Positions 1 through 11,944 are shown, counted from the stretch's first letter. The stretch: 64,000 nt of DNA from Archivesica marissinica (GCA_014843695.1 CM026398.1:21308061-21372060), one strand, 5' to 3'. Notes: generated from the letters alone by a model not told the origin. Numbers and translations: made by a program.

Positions 1-100
1 ACATATATGTCCGAGACTATATTTACTGGACTTCTGCGCAGAAATTTTCACTGAGTGATATGTCACCTGTAAATATCATATTAGACCAATAATCAAGCTC

Positions 101-260
101 AACACATGCAGCCCTAGATAGGCAAACTGCATAGAACCAGATCAGCCGGCACATGCAGCCCTAGATAGGCAAACTGCATAGAACCAGATCAGCTGGCACA
201 CAAAGCACTGTCTGATCAGGCTCTATGATGTTTTACTATTTGGATAGCAAACAGGCTAGG
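101..260. repeat. 47-bp direct duplication with hairpin potential
   Basis: The segment starting near 104 recurs at 151 (period 47 bp). The second copy is followed by a short inverted match near 210-225 (the CTGATCAGGCTCTATG side of a stem) that could pair with the CATAGAACCAGATCAG side. The same stem sequence occurs in the TTAA-flanked element at 981-1227, so this is probably a decayed relative. The rest of 1-470 shows nothing I can assign. Confidence 0.5.
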
Positions 261-487
261 AAGATTCTTCTGGAAGGCAAGTTTGAGACTTTCACAAGTC
301 ATAAAGGATATATGTGTTTGTTAGTGTAAGATTGAATTTATTTCATCAAGTGATCACCGAAATATGTATTACATTCTTTGTCAGAAATGATTTATCTATA
401 TATCTGTTCTGAGATGCTGGGTAATTCTAAATCCAAACATGACATGAAGCTTAAATTTTAGATTTATGATTTGAGCTATATATATTT

Positions 488-750
488 ATGTTATATTTCG
501 GGTTTTACGCCTGCATCAGCACCATTTCGGGCTATATCGCTGGCGGGCAGTTTACCTAACAACACCTTTCCTGGGCAGGCTCCAGCGGTTAACTAGTACT
601 TGGGTGCACCAACCTCCGTAAGAAACTGCCAACTTTTTCATATAAATGAGACACGGTCTGAACGGGGCTCGAACCCATGACCATCAGTGATGATAGGTTA
701 CAGTGGTATACAAGTCAGCGACCTTAACCACTCGACCACGGAGGCGGACA
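488..750 (-). mobile_element. SINE-S, full copy with tRNA-Ser-like head
   Basis: On the minus strand this begins with a tRNA-like head. Its A-box lies in GTGGTCGAGTGGTTAAGG and its B-box in GGGTTCGAGCCCC. A conserved body follows, with a tail ending in CGTAAAACCCGAAATATAAC. It is flanked by a 12-bp target-site duplication TTGAGCTATATA at 471-482 and 751-762. This is the reference copy for SINE-S, which occurs at least eight times in the window. The long gap between A- and B-boxes fits a serine-type (long variable arm) tRNA ancestor, which is inference. Confidence 0.88.
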
Positions 751-805
751 TTGAGCTATATAAAATTGTGTTTGTGAATTTTGCTTTTTTGTTGCCATTA
801 ACCAA

Positions 806-960
806 GAAGAAGTTGTTATAGCACATGGTAGCGAATATGCTTCAGGTGCAAAAGCCCGGAATTCGCACCCAGCTGTAGCAGTTACTATTGTACCCTTAGG
901 CAAGGCTTTTAAATTCCACATTGTCTCTTCTCTCTCCCTCGTGGCAATATATTCCATCAG
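806..960 (+). mobile_element. SINE-C, diverged tRNA-derived copy
   Basis: Matches the better-preserved element at 58683-58863: a tRNA-like head, then TTAGGCAAGGC and TTTAAATTCCAC blocks and a CTCTCTCCCTCGTGG stretch. The B-box is degraded here. Read on the opposite strand it gives a 77-codon frame, which is a shadow and not a gene. Confidence 0.7.
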
Positions 961-980
961 GAATGAGGTCTCGAAAGTGA

Positions 981-1227
981 TTAACCCATTTCATTCTGGA
1001 TACATTTAAAGGCTTTTGCAAACAACATAGATCCAGATCAGCCGCAGCGTGACGCTGCATGCTGATCAGGATCTATGTTGTTTGCTACATAGCCAAGTGT
1101 CTTAACAAGAGCATCTGAATAGCAAACAGCGTAGAGCCTGATCAGACGGCAGGTTCCATGGCGGCTGATCTGGCTCTATGTTCTTTGCAAATACTGTTTG
1201 ACCGGTATCCAGAATCAAATGAGTTAA
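981..1227. mobile_element. MITE with TTAA target duplication and two internal hairpins
   Basis: TTAA flanks both ends (981-984 and 1224-1227). The terminal inverted repeats are imperfect: left CCCATTTCATTCTGGATAC, right (reverse complement) CTCATTTGATTCTGGATAC. Two palindromic arms lie inside, around 1015-1085 and 1121-1193, with AGATCCAGATCAG pairing with CTGATCAGGATCT. It has split an older SINE: the flanks at 963-980 and 1228-1287 rejoin into the sequence found intact at 30391-30478. TTAA duplication is typical of piggyBac-type transposition; the assignment is inference. Confidence 0.82.
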
Positions 1228-1354
1228 TATAAGTTGTAAGAACTTGTTTCGCAATCGAGCTAAATTAAATGTGTATAAACTAAGATCCAACCAACGAACA
1301 TTAGCAAAGGTATATCCCAATTTACAGTATAAAACCAGTTGAAAGATAACTCAC

Positions 1355-1528
1355 CTGTCCCGCCGTTAGATAGTGCACCACCAGATCCATGAAGCTTTGG
1401 AGTGTACATGTTACCATATGCAAGACTACGCGTAAGTCTACAAGTGACATAACCACCACAGCCGCCACGCCCACCCAAACCGCCGTGTGAGGCACCACTG
1501 GAACCCAGCATGCTCCATCTGCCAACAC
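1355..1528 (-). CDS. Exon Q, 3'-most visible exon (58 codons, phase 1-1)
   Basis: Acceptor TTAG just above 1528 and donor GTGAGT just below 1355. The 174 bp stay open in the frame set by exon P, whose last base completes a Gly codon. The product contains GSSGASHGGLGGRGG, then LAYGNMYTPKLHGSGGA. It aligns with the GAGHGGTGGKG...AYGDIYEP...GSSGG stretch of the repeat units in exon P, exactly where unit 3 of exon P leaves off. The unit is therefore cut here and must continue in an exon below position 1. Two other frames are open over this interval and are shadows. Confidence 0.84.
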
Positions 1529-1612
1529 CTAACGACAATTTAATGAGAGCATTTAATTACATTGCACTGCATATTATACCTGATACCTCTCCACTTGAGG
1601 CTTTCAAGTATG

Positions 1613-2386
1613 TACTACAGTATATCTTACAGTATATCCTACAGTATATCTTACAGTATATCCTACAGTATACCCTACAGTATGTCTTACAGTATGTCCT
1701 ACAGTATGTCCTACAGTATATCCTACAGTATGTCTTACAGTTTGTCCTACAGTATGTCTTACAGTATATCCTACAGTATATCCTACAGTATGTCCTACAG
1801 TATGTCCTACAGTATGTCTTACAAATTATCCTACAGTATGTCTTACAAATTATCCTACAGTATGTCCTACAGTATGTCCTACAGTATATCCTACAGTATA
1901 TCCTACAGTATGTCCTACAGTATATCCTACATTATATCCTACAGTATATCCTATCCTACAGTATATCCTACATTATATCCTACAGTATATCCTATCCTAC
2001 AGTATGTCTTACAGTATGTCCTACAGTATGTCCTACAGTATATCCTACAGTATGTCTTACAGTTTGTCCTACAGTATGTCTTACAGTATATCCTACAGTA
2101 TATCCTACAGTATGTCCTACAGTATGTCCTACAGTATGTCTTACAAATTATCCTACAGTATGTCCTACAGTATGTCCTACAGTATGTCCTACATTATATC
2201 CTACAGTATGTCCTACAGTATATCCTACATTATATCCTACAGTATGTCCTACAGTATGTCCTACAGTATATCTTACAGTATACCCTACAGTATGTCTTAC
2301 AAATTATCCTACAGTATGTCCTACAGTATGTCTTACAAATTATCCTACAGTATGTTCTACACTATATCCTACAGTATATCCTACAG
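1613..2386. repeat. 12-bp minisatellite (TACAGTATRTCC) in intron P-Q
   Basis: About 65 units of 12 bp with T/C and A/G variants, including TTACAAATTATCC interruptions. A stretch of units (about 1690-1905) recurs at about 1998-2190, indicating block duplication. Because 12 is a multiple of 3, all three forward frames stay open (up to 301 codons). These are composition artefacts and not genes. Confidence 0.95.
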
Positions 2387-2621
2387 GATTCAATGGTACA
2401 GTGGGCTATAGATAGATAATTAAGTATATTTATATGTAGCGAAGTGCACCCATTGATTTATGTTGTAAATTGGACACATCAACATGGCTCAAGCTAGACC
2501 CAAATTTTTGGGAGAAAGTGGTATTGGTAATGGTATTATTTAATAAATGTCAACATAATAGAGTTAAGCTACACAATATGACCATTACATACAATATTTT
2601 AATAGAAGGAGTGGCCAGTGT

Positions 2622-2811
2622 AAAGTACGACAACCATTTAGCTATCACGCAGTGAATAAGTAGTCACCATATCTATCCCACCTCCATAGATATTACTGGG
2701 ACTACATGAGATTCTGGCCTGTATTAAGAACATTCGTTTGGCTACTACAATGTCAATGTATGTCGTATTGGTAATGGCGTCAATAGGTGCTTCTATGAGG
2801 GAAAGGGTTAA
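2622..2811. mobile_element. Right part of a TTAA MITE next to the exon P donor
   Basis: Ends in TCTATGAGGGAAAGGGTTAA, the terminal inverted repeat of the MITE family seen complete at 17714-18167 and 30801-33183. The internal motifs CCACCTCCATAGATATTACT and TTGGTAATGGCGTCA match that family. The left end is missing or diverged. The end lies only about 20 bp from the GTAAGT donor of exon P, and the first stop codons past the exon are inside it. Confidence 0.75.
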
Positions 2812-2836
2812 TTAATATAACTACAGTTAGACTTAC

Positions 2837-5800
2837 CACTTGCTAGTTCATCATTAGGCAAATATCCAGCGTTATTGAGGTCTATCGTCCCACCGTCATC
2901 GATGGTGAAGTCGGTCGCATTGATATGTAAATTCCCGCCTTTTATGAGACCGCCACCTTCAATAATCACCCAACCGAAATTCAATTCATAAGAGTCTGAA
3001 TCTGCATTTGGATTGGAGCAGTTGATATAAGACTCTGCCTTCACTACGGTTAGACCTTCGATGGCGTAATTTAGCGGATCTTTCCTATTGGTTGAACCTG
3101 TTTTATATAATCGTAGCCCACCACCTTGGATTAGCGTCAGATTGTGAATGTGGTCCATGGTGCCTTCAATGTGTACAAACACACCTTCAAGAAAGGTTTC
3201 CGGGGCAAGACCAAGGTATCCGCCATCGTAGATGTAAGAACTAAAAGGTGTGTCAAGAAAGTAGCGATAAAGATCCATTGTCTGGAATGGACCAATGTGA
3301 ATGTATCCTGACCGGTCACCAATCATGTGCTGGAAATGTATATTGCAGCCATCTTCATATGGTTTTGGCAGGTATGCCAGATGTGCATTTCCGAAGATTT
3401 GCAGCTCAGTTATACTATAATTATCATTATTTCCTGCCAGCCAGTGGTCCGATGATTCGGGTAATATCCATGCTTTAAATCTGTCCTCGGATATGTCTGT
3501 GTAATTGTATATTAAATTCACATCTTCGGTTGTCTCCAGGTTATCGTTGTTGATATATAGCGTGCTGTGATCTTCTTCTACATTGTATATGAACACAGTA
3601 CCCGGACCACCCGATTCTGCGCTTCCAGTTGAATATCCTCCATGGCATTGATAAGTACCCCAGTAGGTGACATTTTGTCGGAAATAAATGGCAATGCGTC
3701 CACCTGCACCAGCACCTCCATTTCCACCACTGTATCGACTTCCACCATTAGCAGCAATGCTTCCCATACCCCTGAAGAAGAATGTGTTTATCAAGATGGT
3801 ACCGCCGGATCCTCCTCCACCTATGCTACCCTTACCATTGCCACCATCTGATCGTATTTCCCCATCCACCAGTAAACGATTGGTCACATTGATAAAGATC
3901 ATTCCGCCTCCCTGACCACCCACATTCCATAGCCCGCCACCAGCACTACCTAGTTCCGATGGTTCAAACAGATGTCCGTACGGTTGTCCAGTAAGAGTAG
4001 TGCCTGCTCCTTTACCACTAGTTCCTCCATGTCCAGCTCCAGATGAACCGTGATCATTTGTGGTGCCTAATCCACGATTCACTATCTTTGTTTGAGCATC
4101 CTCTGGACGATATCCGAGCGAGTTAGCATGCAGTGTTGCTCCAAAATCTAACGTTATATCCATTGCATTAATTTTCATATTAGTTCCATAGAAATTGCTG
4201 CCACCTTCCATGGAAATCTCGTTTTCAACAGTAAAGAATGACTCCGGATCATAAACCGAATCAGTAATAATACTGATAGTGGCATTGTCTTGAATCCTTA
4301 CCCAGCGAAACTCGTAGACGTCTGCAATAGCATCAGTAGTGTGCCCTCCAGTATGCAAGGACAAGTGACCAGCATGATGCAGTGTGAGGTTCTCCACATG
4401 GTCCATATCTCCGTGCAACCAGATTGTTACACCATGCACAATTGTCACTGGAGCCAGTCCCAGGAAGCCACCAGCATACACTCGAGTATTGAAAGGTAAA
4501 TCAATCTCCTGTCTCTCTAGATCCATGTCTTGTTTATCAGCAATGTGTATTGTTCCGGTTCGATCTCCAATTAAGTACAGAAAGAATATATCTACCTGCG
4601 TGTCGAATGGTTCCGGTAACACGGCCAAATGAGCAGCACCGTAAATCTGAAGTTCGTTGAATGAAAATAAAAATTGTCCGTTTGCAAAATCATTATAGCC
4701 CGACTCGGGTAAGATCCACGTGCGACACGAGTCATAAGTCAAATCATTATAATCATTAATTATATTGAATTTGTCTCTTGGATGTTTGCCATCGTTATCA
4801 AGTATGATCGTTGTATGATTCTCCATCACGTTATACACAAATACAGTTCCAGCACCGCCATTCTCGGAATATGACCCTCCGGTGGCTCCACCATACGCCT
4901 GATAACGGAAGTCCGACATGGTTTCATTCAACTGGAAATACACTGCAACTCTACCACCAGCACCTCCGCTACCAGTGTTAGAAGCATAGTCTGAACCTGC
5001 TCCACCATGAGCAGTGATTTTTCCGTAACCCTGAATAACGTTACAGTGCATCCAAACTGAACCTCCGGATCCTCCACCAGAAGCGCTATGCACTGCATCT
5101 GCACCGTTAGCACTAACAACCCCGTCAATGAAAATGGTATCAGTTACGTTGAACCAGATTCGTCCACCTCCAGCACCCCCTCCGTGGTCATACAATCCAC
5201 TTCCACCCGATGATCCCATTTTCTGTGGTTCATAGATATCCCCGTACGCAAATCCTGCTCGTGCAATAGTTTCGTCTTCTTTCCCGCCAGTGCCTCCATG
5301 GCCTGCACCACCACCAATTCCATTGGTCAGATCTGGAGCACCAGGATTTACGGTATCATGCAGAGAAGTACTTCCATGCGTACTTTCGTCATGTTCTGGT
5401 CTGTATCCAAGACCGTCTGCTGAAAGAAGTCCACCAGCATCAATAGTCACCATCTCAGTATTTATGGTCATGAATGTGCCATGCATAACACCACCTCCCT
5501 CGATTGTTATTCCTTTTAAATAAAACGTAATTCCGTCCTCATCAATTGGGTCAGTAGTTGCGTTCAGTGATGAGTCATCTTGTATTTTAATATAATTGTA
5601 CATGTAGCTACTTTCACTTTCATTCGTTGTATGACCACCATGTTTCAACCACAGGTACCCACCTTGTCGCAGTGTAATATTCTCTACGTTAGCCATAATA
5701 CCACTAAGGTGGATTTCAACACCATGGACAAATGTCATAGGTGCTAAACCAATGTAAGAACCCTTGTATGCATACGTGTTAAACGGCAAATCCATCTCCT

Positions 5801-7306
5801 CCCGCTCCACGTTTGTCAATAGGTCCATAGCCTGACTTTGTGCTACGTGCACAGAGCCTGTCCTGTCCCCGATCATGTAGCGGAAGAAAATGATGACATT
5901 ATAGTCGGCTTCATCAACACCGCCAGTGAGCTTCTGAAAATCCACGTTATTCCAAACAATTATGTTCACATCTGATGGCGGTTGTACAGCCAACTGGCCG
6001 TTTCCATAAATCTGTAGCTCTTCAAACTCATAAGCATATCCACCAGATGTACCCTGTGCAAATTTGTGATTTCCAGAGAGTGGAAGAATCCATGCACGTC
6101 CACCATCTTCATGAAGATTGTCCCAGTTTACATACAAATCTCGTGGCAAAGGAGCGCCATCATTGTCAATAATCAGTGTTCTGTGATCCTCAATCATATG
6201 ATACAAGAACACGGTACCTGGTCCTCCTGCTTCGCATTCATCACACTCTCGACCAGGCCATCCGCCATTTGCAAGATATCTAAACTCACTGAATGTGGTA
6301 TTCTCTTGGAAGTACATTGCAATTCTCCCACCGGCACCACCCCCACCCGATGATCCCACTAAACCCGTATTGAACGTGTAGGTTCTCACAGGAGATGGGG
6401 TTGTTGTTATGTCATCAGTTGTTGTTGTATTCGTCCATTCATCCACCTTCCTGTTATTGCAGGTCGAGTCATAGCAGCATATCTGATTCCGGTCACAGTT
6501 CAATTCGGAACAGGCTACTTCAGCGTAGCAACATATGTTCTTAACAACATATTCTTGTGTAGTAGTGTCAAATACTTTACCATCATAGCAACATTCCTCA
6601 GTATTTTGCATACTTGCGTGGTCATGGCAACATATATATTGCGTTGCTAAAGAACCTTCAGATTCAAATTGATCAATGGAATCATAACAACAATCGGGTG
6701 AATCTTGCGAACAACAGACCTCTTTCGTATAACAAGATGTTCCAGCATAGTTACACTTGTTCTCTTCATTGCAACGGTCAGAACATACGGTCGTTGGTAC
6801 ACATTTACCAGAACTGCAATCCTCAGATTCAGAGCATCGCAGGTCACCTGTTGATATTTGGTCGACAGTTTCGTATGTGCAGGTTGCGCCTGATCCAGTC
6901 GTTTCACAAACAGTCTTTGTGCAAGTTATTTCATCGTTGCATCCAGTGTCATCGCATTTGGTGATTGTTTCACACCTAACTGTTTCTAAACCATCTGAGC
7001 TAACAAGTTCCTGCACGTCTATATCACCAAATGAACCCTTCCCTCCTGCAGCCTGAATCAGACCAAAGCCGGTTACTCTGTTTGTGTGCAGCCAGATACT
7101 TCCACCGCTGCCACCACCACTAAGCTTTGCAAGCACCGTTTCACCAGCTTCAGCGTTAGCTGTAACTTCGCCATCGATTTGTATAGTATTAGTGACATTT
7201 AGCCAAATTCTGCCACCACCTCGTCCACCATGGCTACCACCACCCGCTGATCCAAATAATGTTGGTTCGTAAATGTCGCCATACGCAGGAGCACCCGTAA
7301 ATTCAC
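2837..7306 (-). CDS. Exon P, 4.47-kb exon with three tandem repeat units and a Cys-rich insert
   Basis: Acceptor ACAG above 7306 and donor GTAAGT at 2836-2831; 1,489 full codons, phase 1-1. The first 58 codons (from 7304) are open without an ATG and are homologous to the other units, so this is an internal exon. Order: AYGDIYEP and GGGSGGSIW (residues 10-80), Cys-rich segment with about 28 Cys and six CC pairs (about 107-282), Thr-rich linker TNTTTTDDITTTPSP, then three units. Each unit runs GGGGAGGRIAMYF, GGPGTVFLY, DNDG, WILP, ELQIYG, MIGDRTG, IGLAP, GGH, IEGGG, TIDAGG, GLGYRP, GAGHGG and AYGDIYEP. GLAP motifs near 5740, 4455 and 3210 give a spacing of about 415-430 residues. NVT, NHT and NLT sites are frequent. 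Role unknown; probably extracellular and beta-strand rich. Confidence 0.92.
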
Positions 7307-7486
7307 CTGTAAGGGTTATTTATATTGTATGTCATTAATACTTCTAAGATAAATATATTTATAAGCATATAATCATCAAGATTTACAGAAGCGCATGCAT
7401 ACATCATGTACTTTTCCTACTATTACAACAACAAAAATTAAATTAAAAAAATGTTGGTGAAGATTTCTTGATATATCTGAATGCAT

Positions 7487-7692
7487 GTGTGTGTTTTACG
7501 TTTATTTATCGTCGCTACCGGTTGCTCATATGAGCGACGCCTCCTGAAGATATCAAGTCATTTTAGATTTTGGAGGATAGTGCAATGATACAGACAGAGA
7601 CCCATTCCAGAGTCTCCTCTGGTTCTTTTACGCGCACGGTGTAAAGCATCGACACGAGACCTCGGTTTAACATCCCATCTGAAAGACTGTTT
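7487..7692 (-). mobile_element. SINE-T, 5'-truncated
   Basis: Body and tail of the family with a tRNA-Thr-like head (complete copies at 55311 and 63409). Visible blocks are TATCGTCGCTACCGGTTGC, AGACCCATTCCAGAGTCTCC and GAGACCTCGGTTTAAC. The copy stops before the tRNA-like head. Confidence 0.8.
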
Positions 7693-7867
7693 CAATTGTC
7701 AACAATTGCACCATCACGTGACCATGAAACAAGTTGTGCGTATATTGATGCTATTTTTGTTTCAGTATTTTTATGTGAAGAGTATGTCTACCGTGTATTG
7801 GGTTGGATATGGTAGATTATATACGCTAGCATCTGGCGACGACCCAGTCGCCTTGATTGTATGGTAT

Positions 7868-8113
7868 TTAACCCTTTCAACCCCACAGGCCTCTAAATAG
7901 GCTTATGAAAAGTGTAGATCCAGATGAGCCGGCTCGTGACGAGCCGTCTCATCAGGATCTGCACTTTTTTGCCAGTAATAATTATTACTATTTTTAGATA
8001 AAATTACCCATTTTGATAAATGAACTGGTCCAAAGGTAATTTTCTTATTAATTTATTGGTCTGAAAATATCACGCACCAGTCCATGTCAGTTACTTGGGG
8101 TTGAATGGGTTAA
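7868..8113. mobile_element. TTAA MITE, 246 bp, with central palindrome
   Basis: Both termini read TTAACCC inward: left TTAACCCTTTCAACCCCA, right (reverse complement) TTAACCCATTCAACCCCAAG. The interior carries GAGCCGGCTCGTGACGAGCC, and GTAGATCCAGATGAG pairs imperfectly with CTCATCAGGATCTGC. A diverged copy lies at 39334-39545. Confidence 0.85.
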
Positions 8114-8400
8114 ATTGGTTTATCCCTAAATACAGTGAACGATCAATAAAGCAATGTGCACAATTGTCGGGATGCAGATATCCAATTCCAGCAATATGTT
8201 GTATGCCGAAAGATTATTGTTACCTTGGAAACAGAAAAACGAGATATTGACATGAAATCTAAGAAAACCAGATCAATATTTTACACATGTCAGCTAAATA
8301 TTTATAGTTGTAATTTGATAGATAATGTTTTGCTATGATATTGCACCATCAAGATTATGTCAACTATTAAATATTCATGCAATGTGAGCAATATTGTTTG

Positions 8401-8615
8401 TTTGTTTGGGCTTTACGCCTTCACCAGCAACATTTAGGGCTATATTTCCGGTGGGCAGTTTACCTAACAACACTGGTCAGGCTCCAATGGTTAACCAGTA
8501 CTTGGTGCCCCAACCCTCATATAAATAGACACAGCCTGAGCGGGGATCGAACCAGTGATGATAGGTTACAGTAGTATACAAGTCAACGACCTAAACCACT
8601 CGACCACGGGTTAGC
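8401..8615 (-). mobile_element. SINE-S, diverged copy
   Basis: All SINE-S blocks are recognisable (tail, GGGCAGTTTACCTAACAACA, AACCAGTACTTGG, B-box, A-box end CACTCGACCACG), but with several deletions, for example about 20 bp before the B-box. I see no clear target-site duplication. Confidence 0.8.
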
Positions 8616-8675
8616 GATATGGCCCTCTCTATAAATAGGTATATTATTGTGATTGCAGTATATAAGAATGGCTAC

Positions 8676-9365
8676 CTTCTCCACGCCCACCGCTGCCTCC
8701 ATGACCTGCGCCCGATGATGAAATCACACCAGTATGACCAAGGCCCGGGTTTATTTGTCCATATAGTCCCAAATCATTAGTGTCTACATCTGTAACTCTG
8801 TATCCGAGGCCATCTGCGTTTAAGCTGCCACCAGCATCTATTGTGATATTGGTAGATTCAAAGTATAAATGGGTGCCGCGTATAAGACCACCTCCATCAA
8901 TATGTGTTGAAATGGTCTTGAAGTAGACGCCGAGTTCGTCTACAGGATCAGTAGCCATGTGTATATATCCTCCAGTCTTTACGTGTACAAAGTCAAACTC
9001 ATAATAACTGCTATCTAACCTTTCAGAATGACCTTTTTGAAACAACCATAGATTACCGTCGTGGTGAATGGTAAGATTCTTGACATGAGCTAGGGTTCCG
9101 TTTAGGAAAATCTCAATGTCTTGCACATATGTATCCGGAGCAAGACCCAAAAAGCCATTGGGATAAACATGAACGTTGAAGGGAAGATCAATCCTTTCTC
9201 TCTGCAGATCCATCTCCTGATTGGCTCCGACGTGGATAGCGCCTGTGCGATCACCAATCATATTCTCGAAGTAGATAATGGCCGAAGACTCTACCGGGTC
9301 TGTTAGTATTGCCAGGTGAGCATTGCCAAACATCTGTAGCTCATTAAATCGGTACTCATTATTTT
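8676..9365 (-). CDS. Exon O, second half of a repeat unit (229 codons, phase 1-1)
   Basis: Acceptor TTTTTGCTTTCAG above 9365 is strong; the donor GTAGCC below 8676 is weak but keeps frame into exon P (GGRGE joined to EFTGAPAYG). Product motifs in order: NELQMFGNAHLAI, MIGDRTGAIHVG, DLPFNVHVY, FLGLAPDTY, LTIHHDGNLWL, HIDGGGLIRGT, TIDAGGSLNADGLGYR, GAGHGGSGGRG. These align one-for-one with the units of exon P at high identity. An apparent upstream extension of the frame to 9474 runs into the 19-bp intronic array and is not coding. NGT, NLT and NIT sites are present. Confidence 0.9.
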
Positions 9366-9381
9366 CTGAAAGCAAAAATAA

Positions 9382-10908
9382 ACCACAGGTGTTTGGATAA
9401 CCACAGGTGTTTGGATAGACCACAGGTGTTTGGATAACCACAGGTGTTTGGATAGAGGTGCTTACATAAACCACAGGCGTTTGGATAGACCACAGGTGTT
9501 TGGATAACCACAGGTGTTTGGATAGACCACAGGCGTTTGGATATATAACAGGTGCTCACATAAACCACAGGTGTTTGGATAGACCACAGGCGTTTGGATA
9601 GACCACAGGTGTTTGGATATACCACCGGTGTTTGGATGAACAACAGGTGTTTGGATATACCACAGGTGTTTGGATATACCACAGGTGTTTGGATAGACCA
9701 CAGGTGTTTGGATAGACCACAGGTGTTTGGATAGACCACATGTGTTTGGATAGACCACAGGTGTTTGGATAGACCACAGGTGTTTGGATAGACCACAGGT
9801 GTTTGGATAGACCACAGGTGTTTGGATAGACGACAAGTGTTTGGATGAACAACAGGTGTTTGGATAGACCACAGGTGTTTGGATATATAACAGGTTCTTA
9901 CATAAACCACAGGTGTTTGGATAGACCACAGGTGTTTGGATGAACCACAGGTGTTTGGATAGACCACAGGTGTTTGGATAGACCACAGGTGTTTGGATAA
10001 ACCACAGGCGTTTGGATAGACCACATGTGTTTGGATAGACCACAGGTGTTTGGATATACCACAGGTGTTTGGATATACCACAGGTGTTTGGATATATAAC
10101 AGGTTCTTACATAAACCACAGGTGTTTGGATAGACCACAGGTGTTTGGATGAACCACATGTGTTTGGATAGACCACAGGTGTTTGGATAGACCACAGGTG
10201 TTTGGATAAACCACAGGCGTTTGGATAGACCACAGGTGTTTGGATAGACCACAGGTGTTTGGATAGACCACAGGTGTTTGGATATACCACAGGTGTTTGG
10301 ATAAATCTCCGGTGTTTGGATATATAACAGGTACTTACATAAACCACAGGTGTTTGGATAGACCACAGGCGTTTGGATAGACCACAGGTGTTTGGATGAA
10401 CCACAGGTGTTTGAATATATAACAGGTGCTTGGATATATAACAGGTGCTCACATAAACCACAGGTGTTTGGATAGACCACAGGTGTTTGGATAAAACTCC
10501 GGTGTTTGGATATATAACAGGTGCTCACATAAACCACAGGTGTTTGGATAGACCACAGGTGTTTGGATATACAACAGGTGCTCACATAAACCACAGGTGT
10601 TTGGATAGACCACAGGTGTTTGGATAAAACTCCGTTGTTTGGATATACAACAGGTGCTCACATAAACCACAGGTGTTTGGATAGACCACAGGTGTTTGGA
10701 TAGACCACAGGTGTTTGGATGAACCACAGGTGTTTGGATAGACCACAGGTGTTTGGATGAACAACAGGTGTTTGGATATATAACAGGTGCTCACATAAAC
10801 CACAGGTGTTTGGATATATAACAGGTGCTCACATAAACCACAGATGTTTGGATATATAACAGGTGCTCACATAAACCACAGGTGTTTGGATAGACCACAG
10901 GTATTTCG
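9382..10908. repeat. 19-bp minisatellite (CCACAGGTGTTTGGATAGA) in intron N-O
   Basis: About 80 units with interspersed variants (GGATATATAACAGGTGCTCACATAA, about every 5-10 units), which give a rough higher-order pattern. The array starts within about 20 bp of the exon O acceptor. Several long minus-strand frames across it (up to 411 codons) are repeat artefacts. Confidence 0.95.
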
Positions 10909-11545
10909 ATATCTCATGAGATACCTTATCGCTAACTTTCACCAACCATCTACAGTCTACACCTGCTATGCCGGTTATGTCGAATTCTCCAGTTATCTCG
11001 AAGTCGAATCAAAGTCCTGTTTCAGACACTCATTTTACATATAACTGGCTTCGTTTATATCGAATTTCGTTAAGTCGAATTTTTTGTTATATCAAATTTA
11101 TTTTTTGGTTCCTTTAGTATAAATGTGCAGTATTTAACACTTGTTAGCCTGATCAAAGATGGACCGCCATGCCTGTGCAAATAAACAGGATTTCGCCGAA
11201 GTGAGACTTTCATTCAGCAAATTTGCCTGATCCAAGATGGACTATTACATTGAACATTACAGGTACACACTTATCGGCAATCAACCAATCATTGGATAAA
11301 TGGCTCATCCTAATAATTACGATTCGCTTAACATATTTAGGCAAACTTAAATTTGTAAATAATTCGTTCTTCGAAGCTCAGGAAAATTCTAACCAAGTGT
11401 TACGCGCAATGACAACAATGAACCATTATATTAGCAAAAGCCATCTTTCCAGTGGACATTCTAAGAAATGGAACATTACCAAATTCTTCATACAAGTGGA
11501 CATGATGGACTCCGAGAGTGTAAAAGAGACATGTTTAAATTCATT

Positions 11546-11793
11546 ATTATTATTATATTTCGGGTTTTACGCCTGCATCAGCACCATTGTGGTCTATATC
11601 GCCGGCGTGCAGTTTAACTAACAACACCTTTCCTGGGCATGCTCCAGTGGTTAACCAGTACTTGGGTGCACCAACCTCCGTAAGAAACTGCCAACTTTTT
11701 CATATAAATGAGACACGGCCTGAGCGGGGCTCGAACCCGTGACCATCAGTGATGATAGGTTACAGTGGTATACAAGTCAGCGACCGTAACCAC
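11546..11793 (-). mobile_element. SINE-S, 5'-truncated, with target-site duplication
   Basis: Near-consensus SINE-S that stops inside the tRNA-like A-box region. It is flanked by an 11-bp duplication GTTTAAATTCA at 11533-11543 and 11794-11804. The truncation exactly at the duplication shows the copy was incomplete when it inserted, as in target-primed reverse transcription. Confidence 0.88.
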
Positions 11794-11944
11794 GTTTAAA
11801 TTCAAGAGAATACAGCAGACTATTTAATCGAGTATCAATTTATTACTGCACCGTTATTACATTAGCATTTTTTTATCACAGTTTCGGATATGAATATTAT
11901 TTACATGTGTTACAATATTAAAAAAAAAATTATTTTTTATTTAA

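Noticed and set aside
1510..2419. Plus-strand frames of 301 and 285 codons
   Set aside because: Pure translation of a 12-bp minisatellite; open in all three frames because the unit is a multiple of 3.
2808..2836. Stop at 2808 as the protein's C-terminus
   Set aside because: A perfect GTAAGT donor at 2836 and the in-frame homologous exon Q show that the frame beyond 2837 is intron, inside or next to a MITE.
9359..10803. Several minus-strand frames (up to 411 codons, HLWSIQTPVVYPNTCG type)
   Set aside because: Translation of the 19-bp array; 19-bp units rotate through all frames and no other coding sign exists beyond exon O.
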